Assembly (NCBI GenBank): GCA_022824405.1
Contig: JAJDZZ010000045.1
Coordinates: 142,457-206,456 of the forward strand
Direction of reading: 5' to 3'
DNA from: Opitutales bacterium
GTDB lineage: Bacteria > Verrucomicrobiota > Verrucomicrobiia > Opitutales > UBA2995
Length of the DNA: 64,000 nucleotides
The translations under genes and the position numbers were made by a program. The number at the start of each line of letters is the position of its first letter. Positions within the stretch are counted from its first letter, which is position 1. Positions 49,401 to 56,790 of the stretch are shown here, in pieces. A model generated the notes under the pieces. That model did not search any database. It was not told where the DNA came from and saw only the letters and a list, made by a program, of their open reading frames with translations.

Positions 49401-52400
49401 AACAGCCCTATCTCGGTTAAGCCATGGGGGTGCAGGTCAGCCATTCGAGAGGCGAACTCCTCCAGATCGTGCGGCATTTCATCCGGCAAAGGATCCTCGG
49501 GGCCTACGACTACGACGAAACCATCGTCCACCTCTTTCACCACCCCCGACTTGGCCAGCATCTCGAAGAGCCGCCGAAAGAGGCGCTTGTGCTCTGGGAG
49601 GACATTTAGCCGGCTTTGCAACGCCTCCGGGTCCACGGTCTCGCTCGTCCGACGTTGCCAACCCAGTTCTTCCAACGTCGCGAGTGCGCGGGATCGCGAC
49701 CATCGCTCGAGGTCCGCCAGCAGGGCGTCCCGGCCCTCGGGATCGACGCCCGCGTCCGTCAGGTACCCGGCGAACAATTGCGAACCGGCCGCGACAGTTG
49801 CCGGGCTTGGGAAGAAGTCCGCAGGTGCGATTCCGGAGGGAAGGCCTTGCTCGCGCCACACCACCTCGTAGAGCAAATCCTTAACTTGTTCGACGGCCGA
49901 GAGCAGCGCCTCCCGCGTCGCCCTTTTCACGGCGTATCCACTCAGACGACCAAGCAGCATTCCATTGAGATCGTAGATGCGCAGCTCGCCGCTCAGCACC
50001 TCGGCAGGCTCGTCCGGGCTGGTCTCCGCGTCGATTGAAGCGTCACTCAGACGCACGTGGCAGACGACCCGGTCGGGCAGCGATCCCGCCAGCCACAGCC
50101 GCTCCCAGCCAAAAGGCAGATAAGTGGGCCCGCTCTCGGTTCCCGCCAGATTGCGCGCTACCCCCACGACCTGGAAGCAACCATCCAACACGAGCGGGTG
50201 GACATCCAGCCCGTGCCTGGTCAAAGTTTCCGGAAGAGACACCTCGCCCAAAGCCTCGCCCGCACGGGACCAAACCCTCCCAAGGGTGCGAAAACACGGG
50301 CCCAGATCGACCCCGCTACTCGCCCTGTGGCGGTAGTAGTCCGCCACGTCTTTCGGTGACAGACGGGCCTTGAGATTTTCCAGATCGACTCGCTCACCTG
50401 CTTCCGGATCGGGGGTACCCGGTGACAGGCGACCTTCCACGTGGACCGTCCATTCCGCTTCATTACCCTTGCTAAATATCTGGATGCCGCGCGGCGACGT
50501 CGACTCGGCGGCATCGAGCACGACTTGGATCTTCCGGCCCTCATCAATAGTCCCGTCTTTGTCCTCCTCAAAGACCAACGGGTTGTGAAGCTGCATATCT
50601 TCTACCACCACGGAACCGCCTTCTTCGAGTAGCGATGCCGCACACGCCATGGCTCCGTACAACGCGCCAGGCGCCACGACCCGCCCGAACACCCGGTGGT
50701 CGTTCATCCACGCCGGATCAGTGGGTAACAATTCTGTTTCGAAGGTGACCTCGCCCCGGACGGATTCGTGCCGGACCCCCAGCAGCGGGTGCCCAGCCTC
50801 TCCACGCCGCCGTCTCGTCGACTCGATCCAGTGCCTCCCGCGCTGGAACGGATAGCTGGGCAAAGAAATGCGTCGTCGCGTCTCCCCTGCAAAGAGTCCC
50901 GCAAAATTAATCGGGAACCCCGCTTGGTAGGCCTCTGCCACCGCCTCCACGAAACCATCGGAGCCTCGGATCTCCACTGAGTCGTTCGACGGCGGGCGGA
51001 GGCTGGATAGTACTATCGGCGCCGGAATCTGGGGCGACTCCGGCCAGGACGAGGCCGCCATCGGAGCCAAAACCGATCGCGGGCCTACCTCCAATACCAC
51101 GTCCACTCCGATATCCGCCATCGTCTCTACCCCCTGGACGAAGGCCACCGGCTCCCGGGCATGCCGCCTCCAATAGGCTCCGTCCTGCACCTGGCCAGGA
51201 TCCACGGCCCGACCCGTCAGGTTACTCACCACGGTAAGAGAAGGCGACTGGATCTCCAAGTCGTGGAGGAAAGATTCCAATTCGTCCAGGATGGGTTCAA
51301 CCAGTGCACTGTGGAACGCCCGGGTCGTATTGAGCCGCCTGACCCGCACTTTTTCCGACTCGAATTGTTTCGAGATCGCTTCAATTTCAGCGGAAGGGCC
51401 GCTGACAACCTGGTGGCTACCGTTGAAACCCGAGATGCTCAGCCCGGGGCCGCGGGAGGCTCCGTTCACCTCCTCTACCGCCGCCGCCACGCGCTCGGCT
51501 GTTGCAAAGATCGCGGCCATGCTGCCTGTTGCCATCTGCGACATGAGTTCGCCCCGTTTGGCGGCGAACCGCATCCCGTCCTCGAGACTGAACACGCTTG
51601 CCGCCTGCGCCGCCGCGAGTTCTCCGATGCTGTGTCCGACCACAACCTGTGGACGAACCCCAACGCTCGCCCAGAGCGCCGTCAAAGCGCATTGCAGCGC
51701 GTAGAGGGAGGGCTGTTCCCACGCCGTGTCGCCGAGTTCCCCTTCCCCGCCGGGCCGACCGAACATCACGTCCAGCAGGGAAGCCCCTCTCTCCTGTAAA
51801 AGGACCTCCTCGCAGCGGTCCAGAACCGCTCGCACAATCGGCTCGCTCTCGTAGAGTGCCTGTCCCATGCCGACCCATTGGCTCCCTTGTCCGGTATAGG
51901 CAAACGCCACCCGGGCAGGTGCCCGCGACGACTTACCCTTATCCGCTTCGGCCCGTCCACGGAGTCCATCTCGCAGCGATTCAACATCGTGGAAGACGAC
52001 GCCCTTACGGTGATTGAAGTGGCTCCGACCCACGCCCGCCGTCCAGGCCATGTCCGCCAGGAGCAACGGCAGCGCTCCATTCTTGGGTGAGAAATGATCC
52101 CCACGTTCATCAAGCCACGAAAGATACCGTTCCGCCAGATCGCCCAGTGCGCCCTCCGACTTGCCCGACAGGGGCAGAAGACGGGTCCGGCGCGGTTGGA
52201 TCTCCTGTTTCGGCAGCGGAAGATCCCCCGTGGTCGCCGGCAGCGAAACCCTCACTGACTTCCCGGAGCCGACAGCCCATGGTTCGCCAGCGGACGCGCC
52301 GTCCGGGCAGCGGTATTCTTCCATCACAATGTGGGCATTCGTCCCGGATATCCCGAAGGAGTTCACTCCAGCGAGTCGTGGCCGCCCCGAACGGTTCGGC

Positions 52401-53647
52401 AAGTTCATCATCGAGGAGGTCACCTGCAGTGGCAGGCTGTCCCAGTCGAGACTCGGATTGGGATGTTTGAAATGGAGGTGCTTGGGAATTACACCCCGGT
52501 TCAGCACCAGCGCCGCCTTGATCAATCCGGCTACGCCCGCGGCCGATTCCAGATGGCCGATATTGGTCTTCACGGAACCGATGAGAAGCGGGCGGTCAGC
52601 GGTTCGTCCCTTTCCATAGACTGCGGCTACGGCATCAATCTCTATCGGATCCCCCACCGAGGTCCCGGTTCCGTGGGCCTCCAAGTAATCCATCTCCAAT
52701 GGGGAAATGCCCGCATCAGACAGCGCTGTTTCCATCACTTCTACCAGGGCAGGGGCATTTGGCACCGTAAGCCCTACACTAGCGCCTCCATGGTTCACGG
52801 CGGCTCCGCGTATCACCGCCCAAATCCTATCGCCGTCTGCCTCCGCCTCGCTCAGCCGCTTGAGGACGACGACTCCGCAGCCCTCACCCCGCACGTACCC
52901 GTTCGCCGACGCGTCGAACGCCTTGCACTGTCCATCAGGAGAAAGCATCATCGAATCGGCGCGCAGTTCGTAGATGCGCCCGTTCAGGATCGCCTGCACG
53001 CCGCCGGCGATGGCCAGATCCGCCTTGCCCTGTTGCAGGTCTGCCACCGCGTCGTGGACCGATACCATGGATGAGGCGCACGCGGCGTCCACTGCCTTCG
53101 CCGGCCCCCTTAGGCCCAGCACAAAGGAAACCCGTCCGCTGGCTCCATTCAGGTTCGTGCCGCTGAGGGCGTAGAGACAACCGGCGGCCTCGGCGGGCGT
53201 GCTCGAGTCCACCACCAGCATTCGGTATTCGTCGTTGCTGATGCCAGTATATACTCCGGTGCGGCTCTCCCTCAATCCCTCCGGATCGATTCCCGCGTCC
53301 TCGAGAGCCTGCCAACTCGTCTCCAGCATCATGCGTTGCTGCGGGTCCAGTAGTTCCGCCTCCACCGGCGAAATTCGGAAGAAGCTGTTGTCGAACAGGT
53401 CGATGTCGTCGACGAAAGCACCGTAACGGCAACTTTCGTTCTGAGCGGTGCCGTCGGGGAAGAGCTGGCCCCAGCGCCCTGTTTCGGAACCCGGGATCCT
53501 TTCGCTGACGGTGTTCCGACCGGCTGCGAGCACCCGCCAGAATGCTGAAAGCCCTTCCGCGCCGGGGAATCGACATGCCATGCCAACAATCGCTATCGGC
53601 TGAGTGGATCGGTAAGGTCGTTTTTTGGAAGAATGGGATGGTTCCAT
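43442..53647 (-). CDS. Type I polyketide synthase KS-AT-DH-cMT-ER-KR-ACP-KS-AT(inactive)
   Basis: 3401 residues from ATG 53647; a TTG at 53659 is the only nearby alternative. KS1 (~17-440) has Cys190 in DAACASS, EAHGTGT and KTNIGHLE. AT1 (~545-930) has Ser673 in GHSIGE and RAFHS, a malonyl-type pattern. DH (~950-1230) has His984 in HRVFGRVVAP and Asp1155 in LDGCFQ. cMT (~1400-1720) has VIEVGAGTGSA. ER (~1870-2200) has HAGAGGVGLAA. KR (~2205-2470) has GGLGGIG and FSSRVG, but His2360 stands at the catalytic Tyr position (QANHAAAN). ACP has Ser2522 in GMDSLMAVE. KS2 (~2590-3020) keeps Cys2755 (LNCASS) and both His. AT2 (~3110-3390) reads GQGVGE where GHSxGE is expected (Gly3231) and lacks ~95 residues including the AFH block. 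The protein ends at the linker YPFQRRRHWI. There is no loading module, DH2, KR2 or thioesterase. A methylated, fully reduced chain is predicted. Confidence 0.95.
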   Translation of the reverse strand: MEPSHSSKKRPYRSTQPIAIVGMACRFPGAEGLSAFWRVLAAGRNTVSERIPGSETGRWGQLFPDGTAQNESCRYGAFVDDIDLFDNSFFRISPVEAELLDPQQRMMLETSWQALEDAGIDPEGLRESRTGVYTGISNDEYRMLVVDSSTPAEAAGCLYALSGTNLNGASGRVSFVLGLRGPAKAVDAACASSMVSVHDAVADLQQGKADLAIAGGVQAILNGRIYELRADSMMLSPDGQCKAFDASANGYVRGEGCGVVVLKRLSEAEADGDRIWAVIRGAAVNHGGASVGLTVPNAPALVEVMETALSDAGISPLEMDYLEAHGTGTSVGDPIEIDAVAAVYGKGRTADRPLLIGSVKTNIGHLESAAGVAGLIKAALVLNRGVIPKHLHFKHPNPSLDWDSLPLQVTSSMMNLPNRSGRPRLAGVNSFGISGTNAHIVMEEYRCPDGASAGEPWAVGSGKSVRVSLPATTGDLPLPKQEIQPRRTRLLPLSGKSEGALGDLAERYLSWLDERGDHFSPKNGALPLLLADMAWTAGVGRSHFNHRKGVVFHDVESLRDGLRGRAEADKGKSSRAPARVAFAYTGQGSQWVGMGQALYESEPIVRAVLDRCEEVLLQERGASLLDVMFGRPGGEGELGDTAWEQPSLYALQCALTALWASVGVRPQVVVGHSIGELAAAQAASVFSLEDGMRFAAKRGELMSQMATGSMAAIFATAERVAAAVEEVNGASRGPGLSISGFNGSHQVVSGPSAEIEAISKQFESEKVRVRRLNTTRAFHSALVEPILDELESFLHDLEIQSPSLTVVSNLTGRAVDPGQVQDGAYWRRHAREPVAFVQGVETMADIGVDVVLEVGPRSVLAPMAASSWPESPQIPAPIVLSSLRPPSNDSVEIRGSDGFVEAVAEAYQAGFPINFAGLFAGETRRRISLPSYPFQRGRHWIESTRRRRGEAGHPLLGVRHESVRGEVTFETELLPTDPAWMNDHRVFGRVVAPGALYGAMACAASLLEEGGSVVVEDMQLHNPLVFEEDKDGTIDEGRKIQVVLDAAESTSPRGIQIFSKGNEAEWTVHVEGRLSPGTPDPEAGERVDLENLKARLSPKDVADYYRHRASSGVDLGPCFRTLGRVWSRAGEALGEVSLPETLTRHGLDVHPLVLDGCFQVVGVARNLAGTESGPTYLPFGWERLWLAGSLPDRVVCHVRLSDASIDAETSPDEPAEVLSGELRIYDLNGMLLGRLSGYAVKRATREALLSAVEQVKDLLYEVVWREQGLPSGIAPADFFPSPATVAAGSQLFAGYLTDAGVDPEGRDALLADLERWSRSRALATLEELGWQRRTSETVDPEALQSRLNVLPEHKRLFRRLFEMLAKSGVVKEVDDGFVVVVGPEDPLPDEMPHDLEEFASRMADLHPHGLTEIGLFRRSGCALAEVLRGREDPLTLLFSSGEPTAADLYLKAPVARAANRMLAEAVRVLVATLPEGRHLRVIEVGAGTGSATASVLPELPDGRFDYVYTDISAGFFAEAEARFGDGGGCIEYRPLDIEKNPIDQGFDLHGYDLIIASNVLHATRYLEETLGHCRDLLAPSGQLIALENLSGLGWMDLTFGQLDGWWRFADDYRPHHALASPAVWRQALGDVGFEAVEVLGPDESDASRTPDKGVIVAQGPKEVMEPAGAWILAADQGGLAAQLATDLAARNQTIVLASSDGPQNGKPLEDNSRVIKTLVDSEQRDSWRELVTRIPADLSLNGVVHFAGLDGHGARATTDEMAEDVRRVGASALALVQGIADADVIPANGVWMITRGAQILERERGGELVGATLWGFGKAIAREAAYLQPRMIDLDPTERAPKPDLVKELLYPDSENHIAYRAGRRQVARLVRADAEGERLSLPEEPDWVLAPDPSGVFDRPYVHPLPARPLEPKEVRVRVEAAGLNFWDVFRSLGFIEEGLLGREMCGQVIEVGPEVSTVGVGDPVVGLGFGAFGPQMITQEELVAPAPTGFSVTGLATVPSAFVSAALSFELSGLEAGERVLIHAGAGGVGLAAIQLVQAAGAEVFATASAPKRDFLRSLGVAHVFDSRQTAFGKEILEATDGAGVDVVLNSLTGEGFIDTSLSCLRHGGRFVELARRDILSEEEMAAVRPDVGYDILELDVLKKTEPAWVGKVLRQVMEGLSAGKLKPIIHSRWPLAEAGAALSFMRSARHLGKIVVTPPTLVQGRLRKDRTYLVTGGLGGIGCAVADWLADHEAGAIVLNGRRAPDAAAEEAILRLRERGATVEVELADVTDTAAIDRMLARIDAALPPLGGVIHSVGVLSDGALTNQSWERFETVLCPKILGAWHLHRATADRDLDMFVLFSSRVGVMGNPGQANHAAANAFLDQLAAHRRALGLPGQAIAWGAWSEIGEAAEQRERIDRQRSALGGRWFSPQQGLRAFEQLVRRDVTTSVVMSMDWSVFEEAVEDRPPFLEDLLSTESDDEADSTASSEDLLSRLQDAPPAREELLVSFLQQEVQAVLRLSTAPQPTVGFFDLGMDSLMAVELRNRLNRAFADEYVVPNTVVFDYPDIASLARHLAGELGQTGSAPAPQAQPEPARQPMVERAEDGIAIVGMACRFPGAENIEDFWHQLEAGRDAVTDGRGNSGTWGDLAKDLPAEYAAYRQGGFVEGIEQFDSRFFRIAPIEARLMDPRQRMMLETSWQALEDAGIDPDRLRGSRTGLYAGISTSEYRDLMTGGDYGISYLGTAASMTVGRISFVLGLEGPTIPVELNCASSLVAVHQAVMGLREGEVDMALVGGAHAVLSPELTREMAELGMLSASGRCRAFDAAADGFARAEGCGMVLLKRLSEAEADGDRIWGVIRGSAVNQNGASAGPTVPNGPAQERVIQEALARGSVSPSEVDYLEAHGSGSGFGDPIEVQAAAAVYGKGREADRPLLIGSVKTNIGHLEPAAGVASLIKTVLAMKRGVIPKNLHFQEPNPHLDWDKLPVQVVSAKTDWPSYPERPPRAGVSAFGISGTNSHVVVEGYPSDSNGGMHLSAGPAQPVAISLPEPVADLSLSEDKLRGRETRFLPLSGKSDGALRDLARLYLSWLDRQEGEPSLEDILADMAWTAGVGRSHFDYRAGVVFRDAASLRHGLKTLRETDGRTEPVPATKVAFAFTGEGRERVGMGQAIYQSEPVARAVLDRCDALLREERGASLLEVMFGRADAEGALDDPAWTRPALYALESALAALWSSVGILPGAVAGQGVGELVAAQVAGVVSLEEGLRLAAARGALDASGIASPSIPFVSSMSGRVVKPGDSIDKAFRNGQAGGPVAFDRCLEALADLDVQVVVEIGPNSVSGPMAGSSWPESANSRGKPLVLSCPRQDSTGDHTFVASVAGAYEAGLAVSFAGLFAGETRRRISLPGYPFQRRRHWI

Positions 53648-53695
53648 GGTACAAATCAAATTAGCCGTTCTACTTGAGAGTCACGGGAAGTCTCT

Positions 53696-53751
53696 TGCCT
53701 ACAGTCAGTCAGGCTCAATCCTACCGCAACACTCTGAATATCCTGTAGGCA
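53696..53751. repeat. Inverted repeat near the PKS start
   Basis: TGCCTACAG at 53696-53704 is perfectly inverted as CTGTAGGCA at 53743-53751, with 38 bases between. It lies 49-104 bases upstream of the PKS ATG. Wide spacing argues against a hairpin and in favour of paired protein-binding half sites. Confidence 0.4.
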
Positions 53752-53848
53752 GTCCCGGAAAAATCCAGAAGTTATTCCCTTGGCTGAAAAATGGGGGGAT
53801 GGGCCTGCCGGTGGTCGCGATGTCCGATTCTCAAGGCAATCCAATCCT

Positions 53849-53915
53849 CATCCAACAATATAACTAATCTACTTGGCAGCCCTGCCCCCATCCAACAATA
53901 TCACTTATCTCCTTG
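53849..53915 (+). repeat. 27-base direct repeat, 40-base period
   Basis: CATCCAACAATAT begins both copies, at 53849-53875 and 53889-53915. They match at 24 of 27 positions and start exactly 40 bases apart, about four helical turns, so bound proteins would sit on the same face of DNA. They lie 35-101 bases before the start of the outer-membrane factor gene. Confidence 0.6.
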
Positions 53916-53949
53916 AATGAACGGTTAAATTGTCAGACCAATCCTTAGT

Positions 53950-55569
53950 GTGCGGGTTGGCGACATGCTCATCGGAAAAATCAGATTCTCAATCGGCATT
54001 TTGGAATCCGGATCAATACCACGAAAACCGGCTGTAAGCTTTCCGTGGAATATCATCTTGGGATTGCTGGTGTCGGCAAACGGATGCTTTTTCATTTTCG
54101 GTTGTTCCCTGGCGCCGGAACAGATCTCCCAGGTTCCCCGACCGGTCGCGGAGTTGCCAGCCGAGTTTTCCCGGAGTGAGGTTGTCGGCTCCTACGAACC
54201 GCTGGAGTGGTGGAAGGCGTTCGACGATCCGGTTCTCAACCGGGTGATCGACGCCGTGCTGGCCTCGAATTTCGACCTGGCCGAAGCGGTTGCCCGGGTC
54301 GATCAGGCCAGGGCACGGGAAGGCCTTGTCAAATCGTCGGCCATTCCATCGCTTCAGCCTACCGTACTCGTAAGCGAATTCGATGTTCCCATCAGCTCAG
54401 GTATAGGCGCGCAATTGGAAGGATTGGGGCTGATTTCAGAAGATAACAAAGCATTGTTTCCCGACCGGCTCGGCCTGACAACCTACAACATGGGCCTGGA
54501 ATACGCCTACGAACTCGACTTCTGGGGACGGCAGCGCAACGACGCGATGGCCGCCGGAGCCGAGCTGATGGCATCTGAGTCCGATTACCTGAGCGCCCGA
54601 ATGGGTGTGTTGGCGGAAACCGTTCGCACCTACTTGGAAATGGTCAATTTGCGCCACCAGCATGGACTTGCCGGGGAAATCGCAGGAATTTTGATGCAGC
54701 GGGAATTGCTGGCCGAGTCCCGTTATGACCGTGGCTTGGCCGATTTGAGCGATCTGCATGCGGCACGGCAGAGCCTGCGGCAAGCCCAGGCCGATTTACC
54801 CCAAATGGAAGCGCTGCTGGCAGATGCGGAGTCCCGGCTTTGGATACTTGCCGGAGGCTACCGTGCCGACCTCGCGAATATTCTCTCCAATTCCCAGATT
54901 CCATCCATTGAGTTCAAACCCGTTCCCGTAGGCATTCCGGCCGACCTCATGGTGCAGCGGCCCGACGTCCTTGCGGCGATGCAGCGCTTGGAAGCGGCCC
55001 GTTATTCCGTCGGCGCCCGCCGCGCGGACCGGTTGCCGAGGTTATCCCTGCAAGGTTCCATCGGGCTGCGGGCTACGGATTCGAGCGTATGGTTCGATTC
55101 GGATCAATGGTTCCGGAATCTAAGCATAAACCTGCTCGGTCCCGTATTCCAGGGTTCCCGTATTCGCAGCAACATTGCCCTGGCGGAGGCCCGGCTGGAG
55201 GAGGCTGCGAACGCCTTCGGACGTTCCGTGGTAACCGCGGTCAACGAGGTTGAAGCCGCCATGGTGGGACTTGAGGCCAACCGCCAGCGTCATTCACTGC
55301 TGGTTTCCCTTACGGATGAGGCCGAGGCCGAAACCGAGTTGCAGGAGCAGCGCTACCTTTCGGGGGTGGGTGACTATGAGGCTTTCCTGGCTGCAGTGCA
55401 GTCCCAAATGGGCACGGAGTCGGTACTTTCCGCTACGAGGCGCGATCTGGGTTATGCCCGCCTCGCACTCCACCGGGCGCTCGGGGGCGCCTGGACCTCC
55501 GACGACGGGGAAGCGCTTAAGCAGCAACCGCCCGTACCCCTTCTCTCATCTCGATCCACCCCAAAGTAA
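53950..55569 (+). CDS. RND efflux outer-membrane lipoprotein (NodT/TolC type)
   Basis: 539 residues from GTG 53950; ATG 53965 is a good alternative. The long signal region has a hydrophobic core and a lipobox-like FIFGC followed by SLAPEQ, as in NodT-type factors (CxLxPxY-like). Two outer-membrane efflux repeats follow: EWWKAFDDPVLNRVIDAVLA with FDLAEAVARVDQARAREG, and the RPDVLAAMQRLEAARYSVGA block in the second half. It forms the outer-membrane channel for the adaptor and pump downstream (5-7 base gap). Confidence 0.93.
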   Translation: MRVGDMLIGKIRFSIGILESGSIPRKPAVSFPWNIILGLLVSANGCFFIFGCSLAPEQISQVPRPVAELPAEFSRSEVVGSYEPLEWWKAFDDPVLNRVIDAVLASNFDLAEAVARVDQARAREGLVKSSAIPSLQPTVLVSEFDVPISSGIGAQLEGLGLISEDNKALFPDRLGLTTYNMGLEYAYELDFWGRQRNDAMAAGAELMASESDYLSARMGVLAETVRTYLEMVNLRHQHGLAGEIAGILMQRELLAESRYDRGLADLSDLHAARQSLRQAQADLPQMEALLADAESRLWILAGGYRADLANILSNSQIPSIEFKPVPVGIPADLMVQRPDVLAAMQRLEAARYSVGARRADRLPRLSLQGSIGLRATDSSVWFDSDQWFRNLSINLLGPVFQGSRIRSNIALAEARLEEAANAFGRSVVTAVNEVEAAMVGLEANRQRHSLLVSLTDEAEAETELQEQRYLSGVGDYEAFLAAVQSQMGTESVLSATRRDLGYARLALHRALGGAWTSDDGEALKQQPPVPLLSSRSTPK

Positions 55570-55575
55570 TTGGCC

Positions 55576-56790
55576 ATGTCCCGTATAATCAGTATTGTTG
55601 CATCCGTCGCAATTATTGTGGCTTCGGTTGCTTTGGCTGCATTTTTAATTTCACGCGCGCCTGAACCGGTCCGGACCGAACAACCTCCCCAGGTGCCATT
55701 CGTGCAGACCGATCCGGTGAAAGCGGGGACCGGTCCCATACCGGTATTCGGATCCGGCACGGTGTGGCCCAGTGCGGAGATCGCTATCGTTCCTCAAGTG
55801 GGCGGCAAGATTGTCTGGGTGGACCCGGGATTTCAAAGCGGTGGACGGATAGCGGCCGGCCAAACCATCTTCCGCATTGAAGAGAGCGATTTTCAATACC
55901 GGATAGAGGAAGCGGAAGCCAATCTCGCCGCCAGCCGGGTGGCTTTGCTCGACGAGCAGGAACAGGCATCGATTGCCCGGGAACAATACGAACTGTACAC
56001 AGGCCTGCGAAGGGATGAGGCTTCGGCCTCCATGGCGAATCCGCTCACGTTGAGGGAACCTCAGGTGAACTCGGCCATGGCCGCTGTCAGCCGTGACGAG
56101 GCCATGCTTGCCGATGCTCATATGGCTCTTTCCAGAACCAGGGTAACGGCCCCTTTCGATAGTTTTGTGAAGGAAGAATCCGTGGACGTGGGACAGGTCG
56201 TGGCGGCGGGCCAGCCCGTGGGGCGGATTTTCGCCACGGATGCCGTGGAAGTGATCGTGCCCCTGTCCGATTCCGATGCGGCCTTGATCCCGGGGTTGTG
56301 GTCGCTTTCGGCGGGTGACGGTAACCGGGCCGTGAACGCGCGTGTAGTTGCTCGCTACGGCGAAGGAACCTATATCTGGCAAGGTTACGTGGACCGGGTC
56401 AAGGCATCCCTGGACAGGCAAAGGCGCACCATCGACGTGATCGTGCGCGTTCCGGATCCCATTCATTCAGGGGTTCCCAGGGACGGAACGGCTCATCCTG
56501 GCGGAACCCCCCCGCTTCTGGTTGGCAAATTTGTGGAGGTGGAAATCGAAGGGCTCGCATTGGAAGAATACTACCGGGCGCCGCGGGCTGCACTAAAATC
56601 CGGCAACGAGGTATGGGTCGTGACCGATGGCGGCGCGATCGGTATCGTTCCGGTAGAGGTGCTGCAACGTACCTCCGAGGAAGTATACGTGACCGGAACA
56701 TTGCAAGACGGCCAACCCGTCGTCACCGGTGGAATCCTGTTCGCCACGGAAGGCATGCGCGTCTTAACGGAAGTTGACCCGGCTCCATGA
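55576..56790 (+). CDS. RND efflux periplasmic adaptor (HlyD/MFP family)
   Basis: 404 residues from ATG 55576; a TTG at 55570 is possible. A single N-terminal membrane anchor (IISIVASVAIIVASVALAAF) is followed by the lipoyl-like half motifs GSGTVWPSAEIAIVPQVGGK and VTAPFDSFVKEESVDVGQVV, with a short helical hairpin between and a C-terminal beta-barrel. It links the pump to the outer-membrane channel. Its end overlaps the pump ATG by 4 bases. Confidence 0.92.
   Translation: MSRIISIVASVAIIVASVALAAFLISRAPEPVRTEQPPQVPFVQTDPVKAGTGPIPVFGSGTVWPSAEIAIVPQVGGKIVWVDPGFQSGGRIAAGQTIFRIEESDFQYRIEEAEANLAASRVALLDEQEQASIAREQYELYTGLRRDEASASMANPLTLREPQVNSAMAAVSRDEAMLADAHMALSRTRVTAPFDSFVKEESVDVGQVVAAGQPVGRIFATDAVEVIVPLSDSDAALIPGLWSLSAGDGNRAVNARVVARYGEGTYIWQGYVDRVKASLDRQRRTIDVIVRVPDPIHSGVPRDGTAHPGGTPPLLVGKFVEVEIEGLALEEYYRAPRAALKSGNEVWVVTDGGAIGIVPVEVLQRTSEEVYVTGTLQDGQPVVTGGILFATEGMRVLTEVDPAP

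Larger units (their letters stand above)
53648..53949. promoter_or_regulatory. Divergent control region between PKS and RND export genes
   Basis: About 300 bases without a supportable gene separate the two divergent operons; a small frame at 53625-53867 looks spurious. The region holds a 9-base inverted repeat near the PKS start and a 27-base direct repeat nearer the export genes. Both operons must start here, so the repeats are the best candidates for shared control. No clear -35/-10 pair was found by eye. Confidence 0.45.

Noticed and set aside
53625..53867. 80-codon open frame between the PKS and export genes
   Set aside because: It overlaps the PKS start, has no recognisable domain, and its end runs into the direct repeat. 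It is treated as non-coding.
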